A stretch of DNA of 64,000 nt, from assembly GCA_020831485.1 (NCBI GenBank), contig JAFIGG010000001.1:1-64000 (forward strand). Reading direction: 5' to 3'. The notes below the pieces were generated by a model that was given only the letters and a program-made list of their open reading frames with translations, searched no databases and was not told where the DNA came from. Positions within the stretch are counted from its first letter, which is position 1. Each line of letters opens with the position of its first letter. This document shows positions 53,253 to 62,285 of the stretch, piece after piece. The stretch comes from Opitutales bacterium (GTDB taxonomy: Bacteria > Verrucomicrobiota > Verrucomicrobiia > Opitutales > Oceanipulchritudinaceae). Position numbers and translations under genes: made by a program.

Positions 53253-55376
53253 ATGCCCTTGCAGATACAGGCAGTGCAGCTAGAGTCTTTTGCAGTGAAA
53301 CTGAAACCCACCTTGACTCTCTTTTTACTGCCGCTGCTCAGCTCGCTGGCGGATGAACCCGTGTTTGACCTGGAGCCCCTGGTGGTCCGCGGCGATCCGC
53401 GCGCACAGGTGGTGGGCATCAGCGGCGAGCGACCGGGCGATGCAAGCTGGACCACAGTTGAGCTGGACCAGACGGCTTTTGCGTCCTGGGAGGCGCTCTG
53501 GCGGCAACAGGCCTCCTTTGACACCTTTCGCCGCAGCGACAGCCGCAGCGCACACCCGACGACCCAGGGCATGAGGCTGCGCCCAGTGGGAACCAACGCG
53601 GCATCCCGCAGCCTGGTGTTGATGGACGGTTTGCCTCTTAATGACCCTTTTGGAGGCTGGGTCTACACCCAGCACCTGCCGCGTCACGGCTGGCAAAGTC
53701 AAAGTCTGGCAAGCGGCGGCCGCGCGGCGGCCTGGGGTTCTCCTGGATACGGCGGAATCATGCTGCTGCAAAGGGTCCATCCTTCGGGACTCGATTCCGT
53801 ATGGATGAGCGAATACGGCAGCCAGGGGCGCTGGGCCACGGAGGCTGGTACGGCCTTCGGCATCGGCGACCAGAGCACCCTGGCGGTTCAGGCCGCCTGG
53901 TCCGAGGATCCCGGCTTTCATGTGCTGCACGCCCCCGACCGTGGAGCCATAGACACCCGGTCGGGGGTTGATCTGCTCAGCGGCAGCATCCGCTGGGCGG
54001 GAGACCAGACGGACGGAGTCGATTGGGAAATTGGCTGGCATGGCTGGCGCGAGGACCGCATCAACGGGACATCGCTGTCGACCAACCAAAAGGATGCGCA
54101 CGACCTCTATGTGCAGGGCAACCAGAGCCTGGGTTCCGGTGAATTGCACCTCTCGCTGTTCCGCCAGTGGCGGAATTTCCGCAACCTTTTCAGCTCAGCA
54201 GCAACGGATCGAAACAGCGAAATACCCGCCCTGGAGCAGTTTTCCGTTCCGGCCTTTTCATCTGGCGGAGCGCTGGTCTGGGAAAACGAAACCAACAGCG
54301 GACACCGATACCAGCTTGGCACTGATTTCAGGGAGAACCGCGCGACCGTGCGCGAGCGCTTCTTTTACGTCAACGGGGCCCTCACCCGCCAGCGTGAAGC
54401 CGGCGGAGTTCAACGCATGGCCGGTGCCTTCTGGCAGCCTCAGTGGCGGCCCGAAGATTCCAACTGGGAGTGGCATGGCCTCATCCGCCTCGACCGCTAT
54501 CAATTCAGGGACGGCTTTCGACGGGAAACCGAGCCCGCGACCGACACTACCCTGCGCGACGAAACTGCAACACGTCGGTCCGGGACCGAGCTGTCCGCCT
54601 ACCTCGAAGCCCGCTGGCAACCCGTGCCCGAGGCACAACTCAACGCTGGCATGCACCGCGGGCACCGGCTTCCCACCCTCAACGAACTTTATCGCCCCTA
54701 CCGCGTGCGCAATGACATCGTCGAAGCCAACCCCGACCTCGGTCCCGAGCGCGTCTGGGGCGTTGACTTCGGCGGCTGGTGGCAGATTGCGCCACAGCTC
54801 CGCCTCTCCACCCAGATCTGGCACCAGTGGCTCGACCACATGGTCACAAACGTGCTGGTCGTCGAAGGCCCCTCTTCGGATCCTTTGTTCGGATTTGTTC
54901 CCGCAAACGGCAGCGGCTCCCAGCGTCAGGCGGTCTCCGGAAACCGGGCCTATGGCAGCGAGTGGACCCTGTCCGGCAGTCTGAACACCCAGCTCGACTG
55001 GTATCTCAGTGCCGCCTGGAACCGCACTCGTTTCGGCGCTTCTGAAACCGATCCCAGCCTCGAGGGTCGACCCTTTCCCCTGTCAGCCGGGCGCAACCTT
55101 CGCCTTGGCGGGCTATGGAGCCTCAACGAGCAGCTCCAGCTCGGTCTGCAGAGCCGCTGGCAGGGTCGGGCCGATGAGGACTCCGGACGCGGGAGCCTGC
55201 CCGCCTACGGCCTCGTCGATGTGCAGCTGAACTGGCAAATGCAGCCTTCAGTGGAGCTGCAGGTTCAGCTCGAAAACCTTTTCGATACAACCGTTGTCAC
55301 CGCCGTCTCATCCGACGGACTCGAGTCTGTCGGCGCCCCCCGCAACCTGAATCTAAGCCTGCGCTACAGGTTCTAA
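53253..55376 (+). CDS. TonB-dependent outer-membrane receptor
   Basis: 707 residues from ATG 53253; GTG 53295 is also possible and would place a short n-region directly before the signal peptide (KLKPTLTLFLLPLLSSLA). Plug domain (about 20-150: FDLEPLVVRG, SLVLMDGLPLNDPFGGWVYTQHLP, GGIMLLQR), then a barrel with a TonB-receptor typical strand LNELYRPYRVRNDIVEANPDLGPERVWGVDFGGWW and C-terminal VQLENLFDTTVVTAVSSDG-L-NLSLRYRF. It resembles BtuB/FecA-type siderophore or cobalamin receptors more than the 915-residue receptor at 4470. Ligand unknown. Stands alone, divergent from the kinase gene. Confidence 0.92.
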   Translation: MPLQIQAVQLESFAVKLKPTLTLFLLPLLSSLADEPVFDLEPLVVRGDPRAQVVGISGERPGDASWTTVELDQTAFASWEALWRQQASFDTFRRSDSRSAHPTTQGMRLRPVGTNAASRSLVLMDGLPLNDPFGGWVYTQHLPRHGWQSQSLASGGRAAAWGSPGYGGIMLLQRVHPSGLDSVWMSEYGSQGRWATEAGTAFGIGDQSTLAVQAAWSEDPGFHVLHAPDRGAIDTRSGVDLLSGSIRWAGDQTDGVDWEIGWHGWREDRINGTSLSTNQKDAHDLYVQGNQSLGSGELHLSLFRQWRNFRNLFSSAATDRNSEIPALEQFSVPAFSSGGALVWENETNSGHRYQLGTDFRENRATVRERFFYVNGALTRQREAGGVQRMAGAFWQPQWRPEDSNWEWHGLIRLDRYQFRDGFRRETEPATDTTLRDETATRRSGTELSAYLEARWQPVPEAQLNAGMHRGHRLPTLNELYRPYRVRNDIVEANPDLGPERVWGVDFGGWWQIAPQLRLSTQIWHQWLDHMVTNVLVVEGPSSDPLFGFVPANGSGSQRQAVSGNRAYGSEWTLSGSLNTQLDWYLSAAWNRTRFGASETDPSLEGRPFPLSAGRNLRLGGLWSLNEQLQLGLQSRWQGRADEDSGRGSLPAYGLVDVQLNWQMQPSVELQVQLENLFDTTVVTAVSSDGLESVGAPRNLNLSLRYRF

Positions 55377-55406
55377 AAAAATCTCTCACTTTTAGCCAAA
55401 ACATTG

Positions 55407-55435
55407 TTGACATACAGAACGGCTTCAACAGGGTT
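55407..55435 (+). promoter_or_regulatory. Possible promoter of tRNA-Gly
   Basis: TTGACA at 55407-55412, then 17 bases, then AGGGTT at 55430-55435, a weak -10. The tRNA begins 17 bases later. The -35 is perfect; the -10 is poor. Confidence 0.4.
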
Positions 55436-55451
55436 CTGAATCTTCTTTTGG

Positions 55452-55527
<76 letters not shown>

Positions 55528-55591
55528 TTTTTTTGTACGGATTCAGCCTTTTTCCTTTTCTCATGCGGCTGGATACCCACAATCCGGCGGC

Positions 55592-57025
55592 ATGAGTGGA
55601 AGTCACACCGATTTACGCCAAGCGTTCGAACAGGCCGGCCAGGGCCATGTGTTCCGATTCTGGGATCAACTGGACGAGAGCCAGCAGAGCAACCTGTTGA
55701 GCGAGGCCGCCGAGATCGACCTTGAGGAGATCAATCGACTCAGTGATACCCTGGTCATGGGTGGTCAGGAAGAAAGCTTCGACAGCGACGGTCTTGAGCC
55801 CGCACCCTACCGGGCGCACCCCTCCAACGGCGGCGACGCTGCCCTCTGGCAGAGGGCCCGGGAGGTCGGCGAAGAAGCGCTCAGAGGTGGCAAGGTGGCG
55901 GCTTTTGTAGTCGCGGGCGGACAGGGCACGCGACTGGGCTATAACGCTCCCAAGGGAACTTTCCCAGTGACCCCCGTTTCGCAGAAGTCTCTGTTTCAGG
56001 TCTTCGCCGAAAAAATCCGTGCGGCGGAGATCCGTTACGAAACGCAAATTCCCTGGCTGATCATGACCAGTAACGCCAACTATGAAGCGACGGTCGAAGC
56101 CTTCGAACAAGCAGACTATTTTGGCCTCAAGAAAGAGAATGTGAGATTTTTCCGCCAGGGCCGCCTGCCTGCGGTTGACGGTAAGGGCAAGATTCTGCTG
56201 GAGGACAAGGATTCGATCGCAATGAGCCCCGATGGACACGGTGGATCCCTGCGGGCCCTGGTTCGCAGTGGAGCGATTGCCGAAATGAAAAAACGCGGAG
56301 TCAGCACCATCAGCTATTTTCAGGTCGACAACCCGCTGGTGCATTGCATCGACCCAACTTTTGTTGGCTTCCACCTGATGGAAGGTTCAGCCGAAATGTC
56401 CAGTAAGATGATCCCCAAGGCCTATTCCACCGAGAAGGTCGGGCACTTCTGCACCCAGAATGGTCAAACCAAAGTCATCGAATACAGCGACATGCCCGAG
56501 TCCCTGCAGGAAGCCAAGGATGCCGAGGGCAAACTCCGCTTTATTGCCGGAAGCATTGCAATCCATGTGATTTCGGTCGACTTCGTCGAAAAGATGGGCG
56601 GCGACAACAGCGACCTCAACCTGCCATTCCACCTCGCGCACAAAAAGATCAATCATGTGGACGAAGCGGGCAAAAGCGTCAGCCCACAAAAGCCAAACGG
56701 CTATAAGTTCGAGATGTTTGTGTTCGACGCCCTTCCTTTCGCCTCAGATCCGGTCATCATAGAGACGCGCCGCGAAGATGAATTCAGTCCGGTGAAAAAT
56801 GCCGAGGGTCTGGATTCGCCAAAGACCTGCAGCGAAGATCAACTGCGCCAGTTCACCCGCTGGACCCTGGCCGCCGGGCTTGACCTCGCAACGGACGTGA
56901 CCGGACTTCCCGCAATCCGCTTTGAAGTAAGCCCACTGTTTGCAGACAGCGAAGCCGCCTTCGTCGAAAAGTGGAACAGCCTTGAGGTAAAACCTGAAAT
57001 CACGGACGGAACCGTTCTTTCCTGA
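55592..57025 (+). CDS. UDP-sugar pyrophosphorylase (UDPGP/UAP1 family)
   Basis: 477 residues from ATG 55592; the frame is open back through tRNA-Gly but that part is not coding. The eukaryote-like UDPGP fold has AAFVVAGGQGTRLGYNAPKGTFPV (106-125) for nucleotide binding, PWLIMTSNANYEATVEAFE, FRQGRLPAVDGKGKI, SPDGHGGSLRAL and DNPLVHCIDPTFVGFHL, and KFEMFVFDALPFA. It makes UDP-GlcNAc or UDP-glucose from UTP and the sugar-1-phosphate. It is followed 38 bases later by a phosphosugar mutase that could supply the substrate. Confidence 0.93.
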   Translation: MSGSHTDLRQAFEQAGQGHVFRFWDQLDESQQSNLLSEAAEIDLEEINRLSDTLVMGGQEESFDSDGLEPAPYRAHPSNGGDAALWQRAREVGEEALRGGKVAAFVVAGGQGTRLGYNAPKGTFPVTPVSQKSLFQVFAEKIRAAEIRYETQIPWLIMTSNANYEATVEAFEQADYFGLKKENVRFFRQGRLPAVDGKGKILLEDKDSIAMSPDGHGGSLRALVRSGAIAEMKKRGVSTISYFQVDNPLVHCIDPTFVGFHLMEGSAEMSSKMIPKAYSTEKVGHFCTQNGQTKVIEYSDMPESLQEAKDAEGKLRFIAGSIAIHVISVDFVEKMGGDNSDLNLPFHLAHKKINHVDEAGKSVSPQKPNGYKFEMFVFDALPFASDPVIIETRREDEFSPVKNAEGLDSPKTCSEDQLRQFTRWTLAAGLDLATDVTGLPAIRFEVSPLFADSEAAFVEKWNSLEVKPEITDGTVLS

Positions 57026-57063
57026 AACCATTTTCCCATTTCCACCTCTAACAGAGAGCAACT

Positions 57064-59031
57064 ATGAGTATTCGCTCAAGCATCGAACAGGCTGGCCGCG
57101 ACGGCAAGCTACTGGAATCCAGCGTCAAAAACCTTTTGGATTGGGTCGAAGGAGGCTTCCTCCCCAATTGGGCCAAGCACAGCATTGAAGAGCTGGTTGA
57201 TCAATCCGCCTGGGACGAGCTCAACGACCGATTCTACCAGTTCCTGGCCTTCGGCACCGGCGGCATGCGCAATCGCACGATCGGCAACATCGTAACCGCT
57301 GCCGAACGCGGCGATACGAAAACACCGGCGACCCCTGCCCACGCAGCGGTAGGAACCGCAGTCCTGAACGACTTCAACATCGTCCGGGCTACCATTGGCC
57401 TCTACAAATACTGCGAGCGTCACCTTCGGGAGAAAACCGGGCGCCGGGAAATCCCGCGGCTGGTCATTGCGCACGATGTCCGCCACTTTTCCCGTCACTT
57501 CTGCGAACTGACCGCATCGACCTGGACCCGACTGGGAGGCTACGCAATGATTTTCGAAGGCCCCCGCTCGACCCCACAGCTCTCCTTTACTGTGCGGGAA
57601 ACCGGAGCAACCGCCGGCATTGTCATCACCGCCAGCCACAACCCCTCGCACGACAACGGTTACAAGGTCTATTTTGAAGACGGCGCCCAGGTTGTATTTC
57701 CACATGCAGAGGGCATCATTCACGAAGTCTATCAAGTGCAGATGGCGGAGACCGTGCCCTTCCTCGACATCGACATGGGCCAAACTGTGGTGCTGCCGGA
57801 ATCGATGGACACGGCTTACCTGAACATTGTTGGAGAAAGCCCGCTGCTGCCCGACCTGTTCAAGGAAACAGACCTGAAACTTGTGTTCTCCCCGATCCAC
57901 GGCACCGGAGCAATCAGCGCCGTCCCCGCATTGAAACTTCTGGGACTCGAGGTCGAAACCGTCGCCGAACAGATGGTCCAGGATGGCAATTTCCCTTCGG
58001 TCAAATCTCCCAACCCGGAGAACGCAGAAGCCTTGGCAATGGCACTCAAACAAGCCGACGAAACGCAGGCGGACCTAGTCATGGCAACCGATCCGGATGC
58101 CGACCGACTGGGTGCTGCTGTGCGCGACCGCGATGGCAAGCTGATGCTCCTGAACGGAAATACGATCGGCTCCCTGCTCGCAGCTTACAGAGTCGACCGC
58201 CTCAAGGAAATGGGATTGATCCCGGAGAATGGCAGCCAGCGCGCCGCTGTGATCAAGACCTTTGTCACGACCCCGCTGCAGGCATCGATCGCCGAAAAGA
58301 ATGGACTCAAACTGATCGACACCCTGACTGGCTTCAAGTGGATCGGTGAAAAATTGCGCATTTACGAAGAGGAGCTGGTTCAGGCCTACTACAAAGACAC
58401 CGGTATCTGGCTCGACTACAACCGCTGCTCATCAGCGAAGCGTCGCGAACTCCTGCTCAAATACAGCACCTATTACGTCTTTGGCGGTGAGGAAAGCTAC
58501 GGTTACCTGGCCAATGATCGGGTCCGCGACAAGGATGCCAATGCCGCGGTCGTGATGTTTGTCGAACTGGCCGCCTGGTTGAAAAAACAGGGCAAAAGCT
58601 TCCCGGACTACCTCGATGACATGTACCTGCGCTACGGCTATTATGCCGAAGACGTGATCAACATTTACTATGAGGGCGCGGCCGGCGCCTCAAAAATCCG
58701 TAAAATTCTTGAATCCTACCGCGCCGAAGCCCCCAAGGCGATCGGCGAATACGAAGTCACGGCTTTCCGTGATTTCGGAGTGCAGGACCTCGAGGATGCA
58801 GATGGAAAATCCATTCCCAAGCAGGATTTCTACTTCATCGAGCTCGACAACGATTACAGCTTCGCAGTCCGCGGCAGCGGCACCGAACCAAAGATTAAGT
58901 TCTACCTGTTCGCACGCGAGGACGTTGCCCAGCCGCTGGATCTGGAACCTGCCCGTAAACGCGCCAAAGCCACCATCGCGGAACTGAAGAAAGCAGTGGA
59001 GGCCGATGCCCGAAAACGCGCAGAAAATTGA
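57064..59031 (+). CDS. Phosphosugar mutase (PGM/PMM family)
   Basis: 655 residues, of the long PGM2-like type. Phosphoserine S191 in TASHNPSHDNGYKVY, metal-binding DPDADR loop (D343-R348), sugar-binding GGEESYGYLANDRVRDKDA and phosphate-binding RGSGTEPKIKFY are all present. Interconverts the 1- and 6-phosphates of glucose, GlcN or mannose. With the UDPGP gene just upstream it gives a complete route from hexose-6-phosphate to UDP-sugar. Its TGA overlaps the next ATG by one base. Confidence 0.96.
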   Translation: MSIRSSIEQAGRDGKLLESSVKNLLDWVEGGFLPNWAKHSIEELVDQSAWDELNDRFYQFLAFGTGGMRNRTIGNIVTAAERGDTKTPATPAHAAVGTAVLNDFNIVRATIGLYKYCERHLREKTGRREIPRLVIAHDVRHFSRHFCELTASTWTRLGGYAMIFEGPRSTPQLSFTVRETGATAGIVITASHNPSHDNGYKVYFEDGAQVVFPHAEGIIHEVYQVQMAETVPFLDIDMGQTVVLPESMDTAYLNIVGESPLLPDLFKETDLKLVFSPIHGTGAISAVPALKLLGLEVETVAEQMVQDGNFPSVKSPNPENAEALAMALKQADETQADLVMATDPDADRLGAAVRDRDGKLMLLNGNTIGSLLAAYRVDRLKEMGLIPENGSQRAAVIKTFVTTPLQASIAEKNGLKLIDTLTGFKWIGEKLRIYEEELVQAYYKDTGIWLDYNRCSSAKRRELLLKYSTYYVFGGEESYGYLANDRVRDKDANAAVVMFVELAAWLKKQGKSFPDYLDDMYLRYGYYAEDVINIYYEGAAGASKIRKILESYRAEAPKAIGEYEVTAFRDFGVQDLEDADGKSIPKQDFYFIELDNDYSFAVRGSGTEPKIKFYLFAREDVAQPLDLEPARKRAKATIAELKKAVEADARKRAEN

Positions 59032-59369
59032 TGTCTGAACAAAGCTACGCTCTACCACTTTTCGCCCTGATCGACCGCAGTAAGGTCGATCCATCTAAAC
59101 CAATCCCGGATGAACTGGCAGATCACCTCCATGCCTACCTCGAAAAGGCTTTTGGCATCCGTGCTTTATCCGCCAAAATCATACTCCTTCAGGAGAAGGC
59201 CCTGCTGGTGCTCCAGGCATTGGATGACAGCACTCTGCCGGCACTTCTGGCCCTGGCAGATGTGCAAAAGTCCGAACTCTTTCGCTATGAACGCGAGGCG
59301 GATGACACGGTAATCCTAACACCCATCGGTATCGATCCCGGCGCGGCAGACCAACTGCCCAGGAACTGA
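59031..59369 (+). CDS. Hypothetical protein (112 aa), probably soluble
   Basis: 112 residues from ATG 59031, sharing its A with the mutase stop (TGATG). Mixed alpha/beta character: helices in PIPDELADHLHAYLEKAFGIRALSAKIILLQEKALLVLQALDDSTLPALLALADVQKSELFRY, with no membrane helix, signal or metal motif. The gene sits in the operon-like run mutase, this protein, maf, with the maf start three bases after its stop, so a role in nucleotide or sugar metabolism is possible. Family not recognised. Confidence 0.75.
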   Translation: MSEQSYALPLFALIDRSKVDPSKPIPDELADHLHAYLEKAFGIRALSAKIILLQEKALLVLQALDDSTLPALLALADVQKSELFRYEREADDTVILTPIGIDPGAADQLPRN

Positions 59370-59372
59370 GCA

Positions 59373-59957
59373 ATGGCTGAACCTATCCATTGGATTCTCG
59401 CTTCGGCCTCTCCCCGGCGGCAACAACTCCTGGCAGAGCTGGGCATCGCCTTCGACGTGGTTACCGCCGACGTCGACGAATGGGAGGCCAGCGATGCCGA
59501 TCCTGAGGCGCTCGTCAGCCACAACGCCCGCTTAAAGGCGGAAAAAATCAGCAACGCGCACCCTCGTTCCCGGGTGATCGGATCCGATACCACGGTCGCC
59601 CTCGAAGGGCATGTGCTGAATAAGCCGGCAGACCTTAACGAAGCCCGCTCCATGCTTGGCCGCCTGAGCGGACGAACACACGAAGTCTTTACGGCCGTCT
59701 GCATCCTGCAAAAGCAGCCTGCCTATGCCGTCAGTTTTGTCGAACGCAGCCAGGTCACCTTCAACGACCTGGACGAGGGCCTTATCGAGCGCTATTTTAA
59801 ATTGGTCAACCCGCTCGACAAAGCCGGTGCCTACGGTATTCAGGAGCACCGCAAAATCATCATCGCGGGCTGGGAAGGGTCACTTTCCAATGTCATGGGC
59901 TTGCCGATTGAGCGTCTTGCCGCTAAATTGAGTCTACCTCTATCGATACTCCCCTGA
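59373..59957 (+). CDS. maf: Maf-family nucleotide pyrophosphatase
   Basis: 194 residues. Maf/YceF family: LASASPRRQQLLAELGIAFDVV at the start, VIGSDTTVALEGHVLNKP, and GRTHEVFTAVCIL, which carry the acidic and basic residues of the dTTP/UTP or modified-nucleotide pyrophosphatase site; NPLDKAGAYGIQEH is the C-terminal signature. Removes noncanonical or excess nucleotides. Three bases after the unknown 112-residue gene. Confidence 0.95.
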   Translation: MAEPIHWILASASPRRQQLLAELGIAFDVVTADVDEWEASDADPEALVSHNARLKAEKISNAHPRSRVIGSDTTVALEGHVLNKPADLNEARSMLGRLSGRTHEVFTAVCILQKQPAYAVSFVERSQVTFNDLDEGLIERYFKLVNPLDKAGAYGIQEHRKIIIAGWEGSLSNVMGLPIERLAAKLSLPLSILP

Positions 59958-59971
59958 AGGGGTTTCTCTGC

Positions 59972-61063
59972 ATGAGTCGATCCACCACCAAATCCCGGAC
60001 TGACCGCGACGCGCTTTTCGCTGCCGCTGCGTTCACCCTGCTGATCCACCTGCTGATCTGGTGGGGCGCTCCGCGCTCGGTGGCAATGCCCAGTCCAATG
60101 AAGGAGGAGGACGATTTTCAGGTGGAGTATATGATCGAGCCCATCCCGGAAGAGGAGGAACTCCAGGAGCAGTATGTGCGGGCGACTCCGGATGTGCCCG
60201 ATGAAACGCCGGAAGAGACGCAGAATATTTCCGACCGCAACCAGCTCGCCGCGCAGGAGGAGGAAGTGATTCACGATCCCGACAATATGCCCTACGTTGA
60301 GGGCGATATGGAGGAGTCCAACCGCCTGGTGCAGGGAGACCCCTTCCAGCAACCAACACCACCGGCACCACCCGAAGCCGGCGAAGAAGCTGCGGAAGAG
60401 AATCCAATGGCTCAGCAAGAGCCCGCTCCGGCCGATCAACCTTCCGTAGCAGCACCCGATGCCGTCGAATGGGATGAGCCCATAGATGAGGACGAAGGCA
60501 TGCGCTTTGAACTCGAGATCGCGATGGAGCAGGAGACCCGCGACGAGCCTGTTGACACTCAGGACAGCCCAACCGTGGATGAAACCAGCCCCGACGATGG
60601 CAGCGGCGACGCTCAGGTCCGCACGCCTCCTCAACAGGAAGCCCAGACCGAAGCCCAGCAACCGCGTCCACGCATGCGCGTGGAACGCGACACTTCCTAT
60701 GGCCCCATTCGCGACAACCGCCAGGGTGCGGTGCGCATTGGGCGTCTGGCCTTCGATGCGCAGTATTCCGAATTCGGCGAATACTGGCGCCGCGTCGCCG
60801 AAATCATTGAGCGCCGCTGGCGCAACCTGCTCTACAACAGCCGTTCCATCTCATTTTCAGGAAACCGCGTAGTGGTCGACTTCGAGATCACTCGCGACGG
60901 CCGCGTCACCAACGTCCAGATCCGCGACTCCAGCGCCGGCCGCCTGGCCGAAAGCATCTCCACCGATGCCATTGTCGGCGAAGCACCCTTCTTTAACTGG
61001 TCTCCCGACATGATCCTGAAAATGGGCGAATCGACACAGGCCACGATTCATTTCTTTTATTGA
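59972..61063 (+). CDS. TonB/TolA-like energy-transducing protein
   Basis: 363 residues: a short cytoplasmic N-terminus, one transmembrane helix (about 15-35, LFAAAAFTLLIHLLIWWGAP), then a long Pro/Glu/Asp/Gln-rich periplasmic linker (about 45-235) and a C-terminal TonB-type domain (about 250-363: EYWRRVAEIIERRWRNLL, VVVDFEITRDGRVTNVQIRDSSAGR, ATIHFFY). The linker is strongly acidic, unlike the Pro-Lys linker of classical TonB. It should couple the proton motive force to receptors such as those at 4470 and 53253; ExbB and ExbD are not in the window. Begins 14 bases after maf. Confidence 0.82.
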   Translation: MSRSTTKSRTDRDALFAAAAFTLLIHLLIWWGAPRSVAMPSPMKEEDDFQVEYMIEPIPEEEELQEQYVRATPDVPDETPEETQNISDRNQLAAQEEEVIHDPDNMPYVEGDMEESNRLVQGDPFQQPTPPAPPEAGEEAAEENPMAQQEPAPADQPSVAAPDAVEWDEPIDEDEGMRFELEIAMEQETRDEPVDTQDSPTVDETSPDDGSGDAQVRTPPQQEAQTEAQQPRPRMRVERDTSYGPIRDNRQGAVRIGRLAFDAQYSEFGEYWRRVAEIIERRWRNLLYNSRSISFSGNRVVVDFEITRDGRVTNVQIRDSSAGRLAESISTDAIVGEAPFFNWSPDMILKMGESTQATIHFFY

Positions 61064-61088
61064 GAAGGAAGCCGTAGGAAAGCCCATC

Positions 61089-61190
61089 GGCCGGCACGGA
61101 GGCCGGCCCTCCAATGGAATCCACGATGGAGGGCCCCGCTCCGTCGGGGCTCGATCCAGGGCACAAGTCGGCACAGAGGCCGGCCCTCCA
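61089..61190. repeat. Dispersed inverted-repeat element (family B), copy 2
   Basis: Same order as copy 1 at 16551: GGAGGCCGGCCCTCCA, then TGGAGGGCCCCG, CGGGGCTCGATCC, and a final GAGGCCGGCCCTCCA. It lies between the convergent TonB-like and SurA-like genes. Confidence 0.85.
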
Positions 61191-61248
61191 GCTATCCATT
61201 AGGAATTACGAATTAAGAACTAGCAATTCCGAGCGAGGCGAGGACACA

Positions 61249-62232
61249 TCAATAATACCGGATATACGCGTCGCGGCGGAGGCGCTCCAGCCACTGGTCC
61301 TGTGCTTGGCGGGCGAGTTGGCTGGCAAGGATGTCTTCGATGCGATCGCGGACTTCATTCAAGGGCTGAATGCCCTCGTCGCGCTTGTCTTCGACAAAGA
61401 GGAAAAAAGTCTGGTTGCCCATGCGAATCGGTTCGCTGTATTCACCCACATTCAGGCGAAAGGCGGCGACGCTGAGTTCATCGCGCAGGTCAGAGCGCTT
61501 GATCCAGCCCCAGTCGCCTCCGCGGTTGCGGCGCGAGTCCTGGCTGTATTGTCGCGCTACGGCCTCAAAATCACGCCCTGAAGCCAGCTCTTCCTGGACC
61601 TTTTCGATGTTCTGACGCATGAGGTCTTCGCTCTCGTCAGCCAGCGGCCGCAGCATGATAATGCGCAGGCGCACCGCTTCTTCTTCGTAGAAATTGATAT
61701 TGTTCTCAGCGTAAAAGCGTTCAATGCGCTCAGGGCTGATCTGGGAAGCCGAACGGGTCTTCTCACCACGCATAATACTGACGATGATGCGTTCACGCAG
61801 ATCGCGGCGAAACTCCCGGGTGTTTTTGCCAATACTCTCCAGATACTGCAGAAACGCAGCACGGTCGTTCTCAAAATCTTCGATCAGAATCCGGTCGAAT
61901 TCGTTCTCAACAAAGGTCTGAGGCAACTGAAACTCGCGTTCTGCAAATTCCCTGACAATCAAAACACGATCGATCAGGCTTTGCAGCACCTCGAAATACA
62001 GCTCTTCCATCCGCCGATTGAACTCCGCACGGGAGCGGGAAGCCTCACGGATCTGCGGAATCAGTGACGACATTTCGCGCCGGATCTCCTCAAAAGTAAT
62101 GATCTGGTTTTCAACTTCGGCCGCAATCCCCTGGCGAAAAGGTGGATCCCATATGTTGTGGGCGACCTGCGCCTGAACGGTGGCCGGTACGGCGACCGCA
62201 AAAAGAAAGAGAATAGAAAAAATGCGTTTCAT
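61249..62232 (-). CDS. SurA-like periplasmic peptidyl-prolyl isomerase
   Basis: 327 residues with signal peptide MKRIFSILFLFAVAVPATVQAQ. N-terminal SurA-type helical region (about 35-150, AAEVENQIITFEEI, FNRRMEELYFEVLQSLIDRVLIVREF) and one parvulin domain (about 180-290: RLRIIMLRP, FEAVARQYSQDSRRNRGGDWGWIKRSDL, SVAAFRLNVGEYSEPIRMGNQTFFLFVED). SurA proteins chaperone unfolded outer-membrane barrels, consistent with the many barrel genes here. mfd lies 53 bases upstream on the same strand. Confidence 0.9.
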   Translation of the reverse strand: MKRIFSILFLFAVAVPATVQAQVAHNIWDPPFRQGIAAEVENQIITFEEIRREMSSLIPQIREASRSRAEFNRRMEELYFEVLQSLIDRVLIVREFAEREFQLPQTFVENEFDRILIEDFENDRAAFLQYLESIGKNTREFRRDLRERIIVSIMRGEKTRSASQISPERIERFYAENNINFYEEEAVRLRIIMLRPLADESEDLMRQNIEKVQEELASGRDFEAVARQYSQDSRRNRGGDWGWIKRSDLRDELSVAAFRLNVGEYSEPIRMGNQTFFLFVEDKRDEGIQPLNEVRDRIEDILASQLARQAQDQWLERLRRDAYIRYY

Positions 62233-62285
62233 AATCGAATGCTACATCAGGGGAGAAGGGTCCCTTGAAAACGGAGAACCCTATG

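Noticed and set aside
59951-59966. Terminator after maf
   Set aside because: CCCCTGAAGGGG is only a 4-bp stem with a poor T run and the next gene starts within 15 bases on the same strand.
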